From positions 4,030,001 through 4,094,000 of the forward strand of contig JAJFPB010000003.1 in the NCBI GenBank assembly GCA_020881915.1: DNA of 64,000 nt. The letters are read 5' to 3'. Below, one piece after another: positions 23,101 through 34,743 of this stretch (its first letter is position 1; each line of letters opens with the position of its first letter). Origin of the DNA: Paramyrothecium sp. XJ0827. Its lineage: Eukaryota; Ascomycota; Sordariomycetes; Hypocreales; Stachybotryaceae. A program made the position numbers and the translations under genes. The notes under the pieces are model-generated. The model was not told where the DNA came from. It saw only the letters and a program-made list of their open reading frames with translations, and made no database searches.

Positions 23101-24388
23101 AGCGCTGTGCGACGTTGCGGCCCATGGTTCCGTCAGCCATGCGCTTCCCGCTCGCTTCGGTGCGTGGCCGCTTGGCATTGCGGCCAAGGTCTTGCGTTTC
23201 GATGAGAAGGTGAGGGTCGGTTATGTCCAGATGAACTCGCTTGGCTCCTCGTCTCGTGGCTTCTTCGAAATTGTCAAACGAAGGCGCCGCATATCGGGGA
23301 ATGTCTGGAAGACCAAGCTTGACGACCCTGCGCTTCTTCTGTCTGGGTTGAGTATCGTTGGCAATGTCCATGAGAAACTCTGCGTCCCAATCATCATCCA
23401 CTTCGTCGAGGTCACGCTTCCGTGACAGGTTCTCCTTCTCAGCCAGTTGACGTGATTGAAAGTCGAGCTCGACGGTGTCAATGTAAGTGCCCCAATCCTC
23501 ACAGGCCAGTTCGATATCACGCAGGGTGAATCCCACGACTGTTTCCGAGTCGGAATCCTGATCGATATCGAACTGCTCGGCACTGTCGCCATCTTCCCGA
23601 TCCACCTCACCGCAGCGGATGACCCCCTTGGCCAGCGCTTCATGTATCAGCTGCTTGGTGGTTGAGGTCGCCGGTCCGGGGATGCGGAACTGTTTCTCTT
23701 GGTCGGGCGCAAGCTCTAGGGTCAGCTTGCTCGTAACGAGATGTTTGGGCTTCTTGAGCGGCTTCTTCTCCTTCCATATGGCCTTCTTGAGCGGGAGAAG
23801 CTCGCTCCATGTAAGTATATGGCCCTTCTTGAACGCTGGCCAGGTAGCCTTGACCAAATCTTCAACAGTCTCCGCTGGGGCGGGGATGTCGGGGTCTTGG
23901 TTGGCAGAGCCGTGAGAATGGGGTTCCGGATCGAAGTTGATGCCTGGATCGAAATCTAGGCCAAGGAAGTTATTCGCCGATCCGGTGGGATGCGAGTCAT
24001 CCGTAGCATCGGCATCGGCATCGCGAACATGGGGAGCTGGAGAAGAGGGGTCGGGGACTGGATCCATGGGTGAGGAAGGATTATCTCCAAACAAGTCGTC
24101 CGCATCGTTGCTCGTGCCGCCATCGTCAGTCAGGCCTGGCATCTCCATCGAGACGCCGACATTCGGCTCTTCCTCTTCGGGCAGGTCATCGTCGCTGATG
24201 TCCTCGAAGTCCTGAGCATCGTCGGCTTTGTTCGTCTGATCGAAGGGGGTATCGTCGAGCTTGAGGCCACCGTTACCGCCTTCTTGACTTTGTTCGAGTA
24301 GCTTCGCGATCTCTTTCTCGTCGGCTGCATCCTGAGCTTTCCAGTCATTCTCGTCAAAGGACGAGAACTCGTTCTCGGCGTCGGCCAT
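20187..24388 (-). CDS. taf1: TFIID subunit 1 (TAF1, TAF111/TAF145 family)
   Basis: Largest TAF of TFIID; scaffolds TBP and core-promoter recognition in the nucleus. Proposed exons (minus) are 24388-21180, 21144-21088, 21035-20838 and 20298-20187, giving 1191 aa. The N-terminus is acidic (SSFDENDWKAQDAADEKEI, then FEDISDDDLPEEEE), like TAND regions that bind TBP. The middle carries the conserved DUF3591 core (RYKKFAGHVIKFDKPAHHK; APVFKHNPRNTDFLIVRS; SLLDAMQLGIKELEDAGYD). A C2HC zinc knuckle CANCGQVGHIKTNKKLC ends the protein; its last Cys comes from the final exon (LCPLLNG). As in other fungi there are no bromodomains. The 52-nt intron 21087-21036 is clear. The first junction needs a very short 35-nt intron (21179-21145), the only phase-2 GT donor I find, so it is the least certain. 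The last intron is 539 nt, unusually long, and has coding-like sequence. Confidence 0.9.
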
Positions 24389-26888
24389 CTTGGTTATCGT
24401 ACTGTTCTGCCTCGGCTCCTCCTGTACCTGGCCTGGCGAGTAGTTGCAGGCCTTAAACCATGTCTTTGTCTTTTCGCTCGTAATATGGCAAAGCGCTCAG
24501 GATGCGCAATCGGCGATGCTTGAAGTGTCGTGCCTTGCAATATGGATTTTCGCAAGCTGAAATCACGGTTCAGAAACAGATGCCTTGGAGAAACAGGGAT
24601 CACGTACGTGTCTCGAATGCTGAGTCAGCCTATTGTGACGCTGGGCGTTGAAGTTGTGGGGCGGAGTGGAGCAGCATCGAACAGGGTGCTACCGCTCCAG
24701 CTATTGTCCTGAAGCTCGACAATAGGCCTCTATTCATGCATGAGACTGTGGAGGTCATGAAACTGGGCCGACGCAAATACAGCTCCGTGCGGTTTCTCAA
24801 TGCGATAATTCCCAATGCATCTTTACGCTTTCGTAGTACATTTGTAATGATGCTGGTAAGATGATGTGATGTGATGTGGTCTGATGTGATGTCAAAGAGA
24901 AGTTGAGGTTGGTGAAGAGCTGCACTTATATAGGTGTGAAGCGCGTGCTGTCAGCTGCCAGCTGCAAAGGCTGTCAGAAGAAAAAAGGAGAAGGAATAAT
25001 GAAAGTACATTTATTTCCTTCACTGGTGGTAGGCGAAAATACAGCTGCATGCCATACTTGGGTTGGGTTGTGAATCATTCAAGCGGACCAGAAAACTGAA
25101 AGCAAATATGGTGACACCGCCCTTGAGCGGCACAACACATTCGCATGGCGAGTTAGGACATGGTGGTTCCGCAGGAAGCATACATCATCCAGTCCTCCTC
25201 AGAAAGTAGCTGTAAAATAAAAAGTTCAAGAGAAAGTCTTTGCTGATTCTCAACAGTGGCTCTCTGTTACAGAACTGGCTGTGGATGCCAAAGCTTGTTG
25301 TGAGAGTGCTAGCTCGAATTTCATGTACAACAAGTCATTTACCAAATGCGACTCCCAAGCATAACCCAAACACTCATAGAAGATCAGCGACGGCCATTTA
25401 GGGATTCGTTTGCGTATCCGTATCCGTAGATGCCTATGGTTTCCTCGATTTCTTTCGACTATCTGGTTAGCTATGGACGCGGCTTCATGAGTTGGCTTCC
25501 AAATGCTCTGAGTAGACGCAAATGGCAAGAACGTAGTCGGCGTTGTCAAAGTAGAGATACCCATAAAAATTACGTTGAAGACTCAATGAATCAAGATCTA
25601 AGGAATCCCAGAGTAGATCAATTTAGAGCAATGCATATGAGAACTAGTTTTTAATTCATGAACCCTTTACTATTGAACTGGGAGTTACGACTTTAGGGTA
25701 ACTGTTTACTCAGGTTTTCAAATTGTCAGTCGTGCCAAGGATGTTCAAGCTTGGCAGCTACGCAGACGTATCAGAAGTGGATCGATTTAGAGAATCATGT
25801 CATGATGCCAAAATAAAGCGTAAAATACAATGCTCCGTGCCTGTAAGTCGTCCTTGTTTGGTTGTGGCCAATTGCAGGAATTCTACGAATGCTTGACTGG
25901 CGCGTAGCACTGGAAATAAGGCATGGAACTGACAGACCTCGATGCGAGTAGGGCATAGAATAGCACCGTCACGTAAAGCAAACCGGCGGTCTAACAGACC
26001 ATGGAAATCATGCGGCATTTGCAGATTCCAAGCAGCAGGACACGTTGGAAACCTTCGCACGTGAACGGGTGGTTAGGTCGTCCTTGTGAAACGCGCCCTA
26101 ACCACGAACTTGTGGTTACGGCCGATGGGCATAGCATGGTCAATCGTGGGCGGGAACAGGGACAAGAATATGCCAGCTATAGTTGAGCCGCGATGTAGTA
26201 GGCTAGAGGAGCCGCACTCCCTGTAATCGAGCGCCAGAACCTCGGCGTAAATCAGCTCGACACGGTTCAGGAGCACGACCTCGTTGAAGTAGGGTGATGC
26301 AGCGGCGCAACTACTACCGTTCCATCATTAAACCATACACATAACGAACATGTCGTGACCGGCAGGTGTCATCTTTGATCACTGGTATCCAACCGTTCAC
26401 CGCTCCATTCTAGTTAATTTAGGACGGAGTAGTACACTTGTGCTAGTTCGTAGTAATCATAAGCGACTGAGCATGGGAACACAATCGCAACCTTTCACGA
26501 CTCATAGGCGAACTTGGCAGGAATGATCCGATGTTTTTTTTTTTTTTGTTGAAAAGGAATAGAATTAGTCTAAAAATCTCTCATCATTCTTCTGTGGTCG
26601 GTACTCTGTGTACCGCCTACTCATAAGAACCCAGTGGAATGAAGCCTCACCCATGAGAAAGCTTCGCTTCATGACCCATTAACCGCCTAGTAAACGTACA
26701 GTGAATAATCAATACAAACAACGCCGGTTTTGGTTCATGAGAGTGTAAAAAGACGGTGGTATCAAAGCTGTAACATGCGCGCTTAACATGCGCGCTCAAC
26801 ATGCGAGCAAATGTAGTGGTGATGAATGCAGGAGAACGGTGGTTGGGCATTGCAAAGGCAACAACACATATCGGTGATGTGAAAATGC
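24389..26888. other. Intergenic: TAF1 promoter and 3' flank of the Gly-rich gene
   Basis: No supported gene. About 24.9-26.8 kb is plain, moderately AT-rich sequence with only short open frames and a poly-T run near 26533. A GATGT-type microsatellite lies at 24859-24893. Confidence 0.45.
24859..24893. repeat. GATGT pentanucleotide microsatellite
   Basis: Imperfect tandem GATGT units interrupted by GGTCT, in the intergenic region upstream of TAF1. Confidence 0.6.
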
Positions 26889-27815
26889 TTAAGCCATGAA
26901 GACGGCGGCGACAACGGCGGCACCCATGACTGGCCAGAGGCCTAGAGTTTCAGTGTATGTCCTCAGGCCGACGGCGGGAGAGTCTCCATCTTCGCTGCTC
27001 ACATCGGCTTCAGCAGGACCATCGGCAGTGGTGCCGTTGGCTAGAGTTCCGTTGATGAGCAGCGTCATCCTGCCGTCGACGCGCGCAACGTCAACGATGT
27101 CCTTGTCGAGCGCCGCGTAGCTACCGTTGCCGATGAGGTCGCGAAGATAGTCGTCGTTGAGCTCGTCGACATCCTCGTCACAGCCACAAGGCGCGTAAGG
27201 ATCGCAAGCACACTTGATGCGAAGAGTCTCATCTTCGTCGGTGGTGATATTGCGGAACCTGTAGGTGTCTGCATAGTCATACATGTACGCGCCGTAGAGC
27301 CAGACACCTGGCCAGAAGGCGAGAGCGCCGGCGCCAATGAGTAGGACAGGTGCGAAACCACCGGCGGTCCTGCGACCTGCAGGATAAGGGACGGGTGCAC
27401 CGCCTCCGTAGTATCGGCCACCGCCGAAGGCAGGACGAGTGCCGCTGCCTCCGGGAGAGGTGCCGCCCCGGTTGCTACTTGGTAGGCTGTTCGAAGGTCT
27501 GCGTTTGCGCAAAAGGTAAGCTGTCAGCCATATAATCGGTCAAGAACGAGGAAGCAAAACATACCGAGAAGATCCGCCACTGGAGCCGCCACTGCTACCG
27601 CCGCGACTGCCTCCGCTACCGCCGCGGCTGCCTCCGCTGCTGCCACCACCACCTCCGCGACCACCGCCGCCACCTCCTCCTCTGCGTTTGTACAGATCAT
27701 GCTCGTCCGAGCCGGGTAGGCTGTCGCTTCTCACGACATTGTCAGCGCCTTCGATGGCGTTGGCGGCCGCAGATGTGAGGGCGGAAAGATAGAGGACGGC
27801 TGTCGTCAATCTCAT
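26889..27815 (-). CDS. Gly/Ser-rich secretory-pathway membrane protein with Cys-rich luminal segment
   Basis: Unassigned function. Exons (minus) are 27815-27565 and 27498-26889, giving 286 aa; the 66-nt intron (GTATGT...GCAG) restores frame within an Arg codon. Residues 1-20 are a signal peptide (LTTAVLYLSALTSAAANA). A KRR site at 43-45, a possible Kex2 cleavage point, precedes a long GGGGGR/GSSGGS tract. A second low-complexity part (GGTSPGGSGTRPAFGGGRYYGGG) leads to a hydrophobic segment around FAPVLLIGAGALAFWPGVWL. Then comes a Cys cluster with the pattern CACDPYAPCGCDE, an acidic part with N-glycosylation sequons (NGT, NGS), and a C-terminal hydrophobic tail (LGLWPVMGAAVVAAVFMA) that could be a GPI signal or second membrane span. 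The layout resembles a Gly-rich secreted family common in ascomycetes; I cannot name a function. Confidence 0.75.
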
Positions 27816-28985
27816 GATGGGTTGTTGTGAAGATGTGTGATGTAGATTATGATTCCTTGAGGAAGACGATTCGTCGCTCTTTTAACTGCTGTGCGACGCA
27901 GTCGAGATGTGGATGCAAATGTGGAGAAAGAAAGAATTGCTGCAGATGCGAACGGGGGAACAAAAGGGTCGAGAGTTTGTCAAGGGTTGGGTGAGTGTGG
28001 CGGAGGCCTGGAGAATCCTAGTCGATCAGTTAATGAATTCCGCCGGCGGCTGCAAGGCGCATGCGATTGAATCAAAAGAGCTGTGCGTACCTTGAAAGAA
28101 GTACCACGCCGCTCGTGTAATGCGATACAGTGATGGACTGTGCTCTGGTGTGTATACAGTAGTAGGCTTTATGCCCTGATGCGGTGCTATGCGATGCGTT
28201 CTTCGGTGTGAAAGGATCGAAAGCACGGCGATGTAACAGGAAAGGCAAGGTGAGGTAAGATAGGCTTTCACGAGGCTAACTTGTCGTCGTGCCAGATTTC
28301 GGTTTTAGCAGGAACGTTGTATCGCTTTAGGCAGGAAGTGGCCCCTCCTTGGCTTTAATATTACGCCGTAACGCCTCTCAACATCGGGCGCGAGGGAAGC
28401 AAGGGACCCCGATAACCTAGCGACTGGGCGATCGGCCCTCCACTCATGATTTCATGACCTCCTGCACGGCCGTCATGACTGGCCCCTGCTACGACTTCTT
28501 GTTTGAGAGGAGGCGACGGCTGTGCTTGGTGCGGCCCAAAGAGGCATGGCTCGGTACATCGCCATGAGTCTGTCATCGTTTTCGCACCCTGCGGCTGAAT
28601 TCACCACTCTTCGCTTTCTCTTTCTCATTCCTATTTCACTCGCGTTGGTCTTTGACCGCAATTTCCTTTCACGCCCAACTGTAGACTAGTGCGAGGCACA
28701 ACCAGCGGGCCATGGCGTCGGGAGCTGGCCTTCCGTATTTCGCGTTGACAGCTCAGCGCCATGGCGATGCCCAAAAGTTAACCCGAACCCTCCGTCCGTC
28801 CCTGGGGATCGAAGCAAAGACCCCGAAAACGAGGCTTAGCTCGCAGGTGCAGCATCTCCGGTGTTGGGGTGGGTGTTCCTGTGACGCCAAGTTGGGCTCC
28901 ACAGGGCAAACTGTCTTGGCTGCCGTACTACCACGTCTTGTGCATCCACCCACCCTTCTGGAAAAACCAGGCGATGCTGGACGGA

Positions 28986-29011
28986 GGGTACGGTGAGGTA
29001 AGGTACTTAGG
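28986..29011. promoter_or_regulatory. GGTACGGTGAGGTAAGGTAC element
   Basis: Contains the 14-mer GGTACGGTGAGGTA that is also present, reversed, at 2616-2647; the GGTGAGGTAAG part recurs at 28241-28262. No gene start is close by, so this may be a dispersed short repeat rather than a promoter site. Confidence 0.3.
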
Positions 29012-30249
29012 TCATCTTACAGCGCTCTGATCTGGTGTCGTCAATGTCATCGCCGTCATCAAGGGTCCTGACTTAAAGGAGGGAGGCACTGTTTAGTGAC
29101 GTCGAGGTACCGCCCTGTGGCCAAGTCCCACAAGGAGGGCCGAATGTGTATAAGCTTACAATCAATCTTTTCGATGTCAAGCAGCGGGTGGACTACCTTG
29201 TGTGGAGAATTGGTGCTGACAGGTTTTCGGAGCTTAGGGGACCTTTGTTCCCGGAGTGGCTGTGGCAGGGATCACATCACAAACCCGAACGAACATCATC
29301 ACCACTTTCCCGGCAACCTTACATCATCGCAACGAGCAACATCGAGAACAGGGTAAAGAGCCAGGCGATCCGAGACACACAGGGTCGACGCATATAATCA
29401 TGCTTAAAGTTTGTGGGGTTGACCTGTTCCTTGGGGCCATTGTTCCTAGTGGCAGCGTCTGAGACGATTGGCAACATGAGGCAGGTACCTGATGTTCTGA
29501 ATCGAAACCAAATGTTCATGTGAGACCCGCATTTCCAAGCTTTTCGGTAGCGGGAGGCTGTGTACCTCCAGGAAAGCTTCGCCCACAGTCCATCCCTCCA
29601 ACAACCATGGAGCAATCTCCAAATTCAGTGCAGATGCCACTGTAACCGGGCAAAGGTTCGATACCAAATCCGACCACCTGCCTGCGTTGTCCTCCCATGC
29701 CCTTGTGATGGATCAGAAGGATTCGATGCTTGGACAATCACACCGCATAGCCGCATTGGTTCCCGCTGAAGCGTTAAACGATTTGAGCGGACCTGTGAAT
29801 GCTGGTGCACGTTCGCCAAGTAACTCAAACAAACAGAGTGGTTTGTCCTTGGTCTGTTGGACGACAAACTGGCGATACCTTTGCCACGAGATATGCCACT
29901 AAGGACCGCCCGCTATCAATGGGGAAAGGTAGCAAATGGGCTTGTAGGTGGATTGGGGCTTAGATCTGGTATCTCCGTTTGAATGAGAACCTGTTTAGCC
30001 ACATGACCATACTAGCCACATGACCAAACAAGAGCAGTAATGTGTGATGACAAAGCAGGCATCGCCACAATGCGACTTCGGGCTGCGGTCAGTATCTGCG
30101 CAAACTGAGCAACCCGTGAGTAGAAAATAAAAAAAGGAAAAAAGATGGAAAAGTTGCCTTCTCTTGGATTACTAGCAATAGAAGGTAAGCAATTGATATT
30201 AGTATGTTTGTACAAAGCTGTTAAATTAAGATATTTACATAATAGTTGA

Positions 30250-30540
30250 TCATTTTTTCTTCTTCTTCAACATTGGCGATTGCTTCACTGCGTGTATGCC
30301 GATGACTTCTTCTGTAATGACTTCAGAAGAAGTTGAAGCCCTCGATTGATTTTTACCCGCTTGAGGGATTCCCATGCCACCGGTACGGTAGTTTGTTGGA
30401 AGTATTCCGACCATTAGAATAGGTGAAGATGCAGCCGAATTAGTTAGGCGATTGCACTGTGACACAGGCCTGTTCGCAAGCAATATTAAGTCCTTGATTC
30501 TTTCCTTGACAGCGGAAACAAATTTCCCAAAGCTTTCCAT
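30250..30540 (-). CDS. Doubtful small hypothetical ORF, 96 aa
   Basis: An ATG-to-TGA frame of 96 aa starting MESFGKFVSAVKERIKDL and ending in a lysine run (PMLKKKKK). It contains an amphipathic helix-like start and a Ser/Thr-rich middle. Codon use favours A/T in third position, unlike neighbouring genes, and it sits next to an AT-rich patch. I recognise no family. It could be an orphan gene, a fragment of a decayed transposable element, or chance. Confidence 0.2.
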   Translation of the reverse strand: MESFGKFVSAVKERIKDLILLANRPVSQCNRLTNSAASSPILMVGILPTNYRTGGMGIPQAGKNQSRASTSSEVITEEVIGIHAVKQSPMLKKKKK

Positions 30541-30868
30541 CGTTATGATAATATTCGGTAGTTGAAGTTTCGAGTCACCTCCTTTTGCACGTTGCACGTC
30601 TCGTCTGATGCGCTACTTGACAAAAGATTTCTGTGATTGCTGATGGGCCCCCCCCCTCGTAGTGGTGAATTTGGAAGGGCATTTATCCTAAACCATTACA
30701 TTCCCATCCTCACATTGAATCACGACATTGGGTCAACGCGGCCGCCCACCGCTTACGAAAACGTTTCGGTTGTATGGAACATTCATGGGCGGACGGTGCA
30801 TAAATACTCGGGGCGCATTGAGATGAAGCATTTACAAAGCAAAGTCATTTCCTGATAGCGGACAACTC

Positions 30869-33063
30869 ATGGAGCCAGCCAGCCCATCCGGCTTGCGCCC
30901 TCTGCGCCGGCGGAACGGGCGACCGCAAGCGTGCGAGCCATGTCGGCAGCGCAAGGTGGCCTGCGACCACAAATTTCCCGTATGTGCAAGGTGCATGCGC
31001 GCCGGAATCCGCGAACGGTGCGCGTACGTCGTCCAAGGCCCCGTACGGCCCGACTCTCCCTTGTCGCCGGCGCAGTCGTCCAGGGGCGGCTCGGCGCGTC
31101 ACAGCCCGGTCAATATCGCAAGAGAGCCGCTTCCCCCCAGATCCTCCGAGCCTCTTGCGCTGTCCAGGGCCGACGGACATGCCGGGTTCCTCGGCGCCAC
31201 CAGTTTCTCGGCCGTGTTCAGGGAGACGCAGAACAGTCTATCGATGCTTCAAAGGCCAACTGTTAGCAATGGTGAGCACGTTGCTGTAGACGAAGTCGAG
31301 TCTCAGTTGATTTTGGAGTTGCCGCCGGCGCCTGTCACGGCAGAGAACACGCCTCTGGAACAAGCGTTGGAAATCCTTCGACTTGTTCCAACGCGGGAAC
31401 AATGTAGCATGATAATGACCCAGGACATGTGTCTGCATCATACTTGGTCGCAGATCGCCGCGCACCGCCTCGTCGATTCGTTGTGGGATACTTGGGGAAC
31501 GCATCTAAACGCCAGACCTGCCGAAGGTCCCTTGAAAGACATGGCCAAGGCTATATGCGCCAACACTGCCGTCCCGCTGGCCGAGAGCCATGCAGACCCG
31601 CACGACTGGTTCCAAGCCTTTGCGGGAATCAATCTGCGGTGGGAGTCGTTGGGAATACTTTTTGCGGCCTGGGCCAGCGGCTCCATGACTTTGGTTGGCT
31701 ACGCCGTGACTGAGGCGCACAAAAGCCTCCTCAGTTTTGGGAAGAGGGAGCTCCTGGTCAAATACAAAACGACTGCTTGGAGGTGTGCAGAAATGTGTCG
31801 CGCGTCCGGCAATCGTAATTCCCTGCTAGTCTACTTGCTGTATAAACACAGCCTACTCCAGTCTATGGTCTCTGGAGACGCAAGTAAGTACTTCCTATCG
31901 ATGAGACGTTGGGCGCATGAAATCTGATTGATTACAGGCTGGGATTTTTGGAGATTGCATTCTGAAGTCATCTCATTTACTACTTTCCTAGGGTTCCATG
32001 AAGCCTCCAAGCCGTCGCCTCTGGACCGCTCGATATCGACGCAGATCAAACGTAGAATCTTCACGGGGATATTCATCAACGACAAGCTGGTTGCTGCCTT
32101 TAATGGAAGACCTCCTCTGTTGAGTCGAAACTACCTAAGCGCGGCGCTGCCCCTCGACATCAGTGATGAGATACTTCTGAGCAGAGACTGTTCCGGGGCC
32201 TCAGATGCCGAGCTGCGAATAAACGAGCATGGCTGGAACATTGACGGCCAACTATACCCAGTCACAATTGTGCGTGCTCGTGCCATGTTGGCATTCATCA
32301 GGGATGCTATCCTCGAAGTTGCCTTGCCTGACTCCAGCGTGTCGCATCAACCAATACTCTTGTAAGATCTTCTTCTGGTAACCTTAGGCGGGACATGCTT
32401 ACTGACCATGCGAACAGAAATTTGCTGGAACGAGAAATGCGCACAGTTGCTGGCTTTCCTTCGGCGCTGGTCCTGCAGGATGGAGACATCAAGAGCCCCA
32501 CCGTCGACGGAAGCACGCTGTTCACGCGATTGATAGTACGGTTAGAACACCTCCAGAACTTGTTTTTCATCGAGAGGCTCGTGAGCAAGGAGACGAACAC
32601 GGTCAGCTCGCAGTTGCTGGTGTTGAGCCTGGAGATGGTCACCTTGACGCTTGCTTTCTGGACGCACCAGGACCGACTGAACGGCAGAGTCGGCGATTTC
32701 GAATGGCTCGTCATGTGCTACGCGGCGCCGGCCGGCGGCGTGCTCTGCACCGAGCTGCTGAACCCTTCCAGTTCCCGGGCCGGGACGCCGCCGGTGACGC
32801 GGTCCAACATCACTCAGCAACTAAGTCTCCTCTTTGGCTTCCTCGACTGGGTAGGGCCAACGGCACCCAACGGCGACTTGTGCAGCAGCGTGAAGAAAGT
32901 GATCAAGCGAGTCCTGGACGTGGCGCTGAATGTGTCTGGCGATGCGCCTGGGCTGATGGATGAGGTTGGGACTTGGGACATGGGATTCTCGGCAGATCTA
33001 AACGAGTACTTTAATTTTGATTTACTTGATACCTTTGACTGGCTGCGGACAGAGCGGTCATGA
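30869..33063 (+). CDS. Zn(II)2Cys6 transcription factor
   Basis: Fungal binuclear-cluster regulator, target unknown. Exons are 30869-31883, 31938-32361 and 32418-33063, giving 694 aa; both introns (54 and 56 nt) are GT-AG and join in frame as ...DAS/WDFW... and ...PILL/NLLERE.... Residues about 22-52 hold the cluster CEPCRQRKVAC, then DHKFPVCARC, then MRAGIRERC, with spacing C-x2-C-x6-C-x6-C-x2-C-x8-C. A basic segment precedes it (LRRRNGRPQA). The remainder resembles the helical fungal-specific regulatory domain: the middle contains WDTWGTHL and FHEASKPSPLDRSIS...KRRIFTGIFINDK, and the C-terminus is acidic/aromatic (YFNFDLLDTFDWL), a plausible activation tail. No biosynthetic cluster surrounds it, so no pathway can be assigned. 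Confidence 0.9.
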
Positions 33064-33351
33064 ATATACGACTCTTGGAAAAGAAACAAATTCGGTTCGC
33101 GATCGTGAAATGTCTTCCGATCGGGTTCCCACTGGTGGTAATGGTCGGGTGCTGCTGATCACACAACGCAGAAGCCAGTGCGTCCTGCCCCACCTTGCTG
33201 TTGTCTACCTCATGCCATGGATCTTGGCTTAAGACCATCTGACCATGAGACATTACGACCACTGATTCATTTACTTCCTACATCATCGAACTGCAGCTCC
33301 TGATACACGTACACAGCCCTTGTTCGAGTGAGGCTGAACCAGGAAGAAAGA

Positions 33352-34483
33352 ATGCCTAACGATATAGACAAGTCTCTTCTGGATCGCCTACAAGCGCTCC
33401 GTGGGTCAAGCGCCTCACCAGAGAGGACAGCACCGGCAACGTAGGAACCATGTTCTTCAACCAAAACTAGAACTGACTGAGACGCACAGGATTAATATAG
33501 ATGTAATAGAACGGGCCAAGACGCCATCTCGAGAAGATGCGCTCGCCGCCCGTCTGAAGTCATTACGAAGCCAAAATGAGGCATCGCCGCCGCCCGTGGC
33601 GAACAAGTCGCCTTTACCAAGTGTAGGCTCACCTGGTAACAAAACTGCACAAAATCTGGTCCAGAGCCCTCCCAAAATTGATGAGTCCCGCGCCAAGAAA
33701 GAGGATGATGCGGACGCCATGTTCGAGACAGATGACCAGACACTGGAGGAACTACTCGGCGATCTTGGGCCCGAGGATACATTCACTCAAGAGCCTCAAG
33801 AGCCCGACGATGAAAAAGTCAAGGCTCTACTTGAAGAGCTCTCACAGGCCGTTCCAAAGGACGACGAAGTGAAGGGACATCATGACGGGGAGAGAACTGA
33901 TGGCAGTGACTCGGACGATTCAGACGGAGAGCACATGTCACGAGAAGTGAGAGATACTATTGAGCGCTTGCGCGACGAGGCAGAGCTCGAGGAGCCCGAA
34001 CGTGAGCCCGACGACCAGGAAGAAGGCCAGGGGACACACAGCAGCGCAGACCTGGCTCTGCCCTCCGTGCCGTCCAACCTCGCCAACCTGCCGGCCGCCA
34101 ACAGCACCCGCGCCTGCAGCGCCGACCTCGACGACATCACCGCCCGCATGGCCGCCCTCCGCGCCGCCGGCGCCGGCAACACCGCCGACGAGGATGACCC
34201 GCTCAGCCTGCCCTCCGTGCCGACCTCCCGGCCCGCCGGCAAGCCCGTCAAGCGGCTCACCTCGCGGACCGGCTACACGGACGACGACGCCGACGGCTGG
34301 TGCACCGTGTGCCTCGAGGACGCGACGCTGCGGTGCCTCGGCTGCGACGGCGACCCGTACTGCACGCGGTGCTGGCGCGAGATGCACGTCGGCCCGGCGG
34401 CGGGCTTCGACGAGCGGAGCCACAGGGCGGAGCAGCTCACGCGGAGCAAGAAGAAGGAAGGCAGGGTCGCCATCGGAGCGTGA
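33352..34483 (+). CDS. ANCHR/ZFYVE19-like abscission checkpoint protein with MIM1 motifs
   Basis: Probable ESCRT/VPS4-linked regulator. Exons are 33352-33440 and 33490-34483, giving 360 aa; the 49-nt intron (GTAGGA...ACAG) splits a Thr codon. Two helices fit the MIT-interacting motif MIM1, (D/E)xxLxxRLxxL(K/R), exactly: [12 protein letters not shown] (6-17) and [12 protein letters not shown] (45-56). A third is close, [11 protein letters not shown] (244-254). The centre is acidic. The C-terminus is a compact zinc-binding module of B-box-like spacing, with Cys301/304, Cys312/315, Cys321/324 and His329/341. Human ANCHR (ZFYVE19) binds VPS4 through MIM1 to delay abscission. This fungal protein has no N-terminal FYVE finger, so the assignment rests on the MIM1 helices and the C-terminal finger. 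The start is the first ATG and places the first MIM1 at the extreme N-terminus. The gene is 288 bp downstream of the Zn2Cys6 factor and convergent with the next gene. Confidence 0.75.
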
Positions 34484-34743
34484 GGCGGGAGAGGTGGGAA
34501 AGCCAGTGGATATGAAGCATTTTCCTGAGAAATACCATGCATGTGAGAATTACGGGATATACTTGCTATGTAATACAATAGTCCAACGCGTGTTTCTCTT
34601 GGGTATAGCACCATCCGCCCCAAGCTGCAACTCCTGACAAAGTAATACCTGTTCCAATAAACCTTCCAAACCAATCTGCCGGTTCCGACCGTGTACGTAA
34701 TACTGAAGGAGACAAAAACCTAGAAAATACCGTAGTCCGAAAC

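Larger units (their letters stand above)
27816..30868. other. Mostly empty intergenic region
   Basis: Apart from the doubtful small minus-strand ORF at 30250-30540, I find no gene. G/A-rich GGTGAGGTAAG motifs occur at about 28241-28262 and 28986-29011. The stretch 30115-30260 is AT-rich. The right end is the promoter of the Zn2Cys6 factor starting at 30869. Confidence 0.4.
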
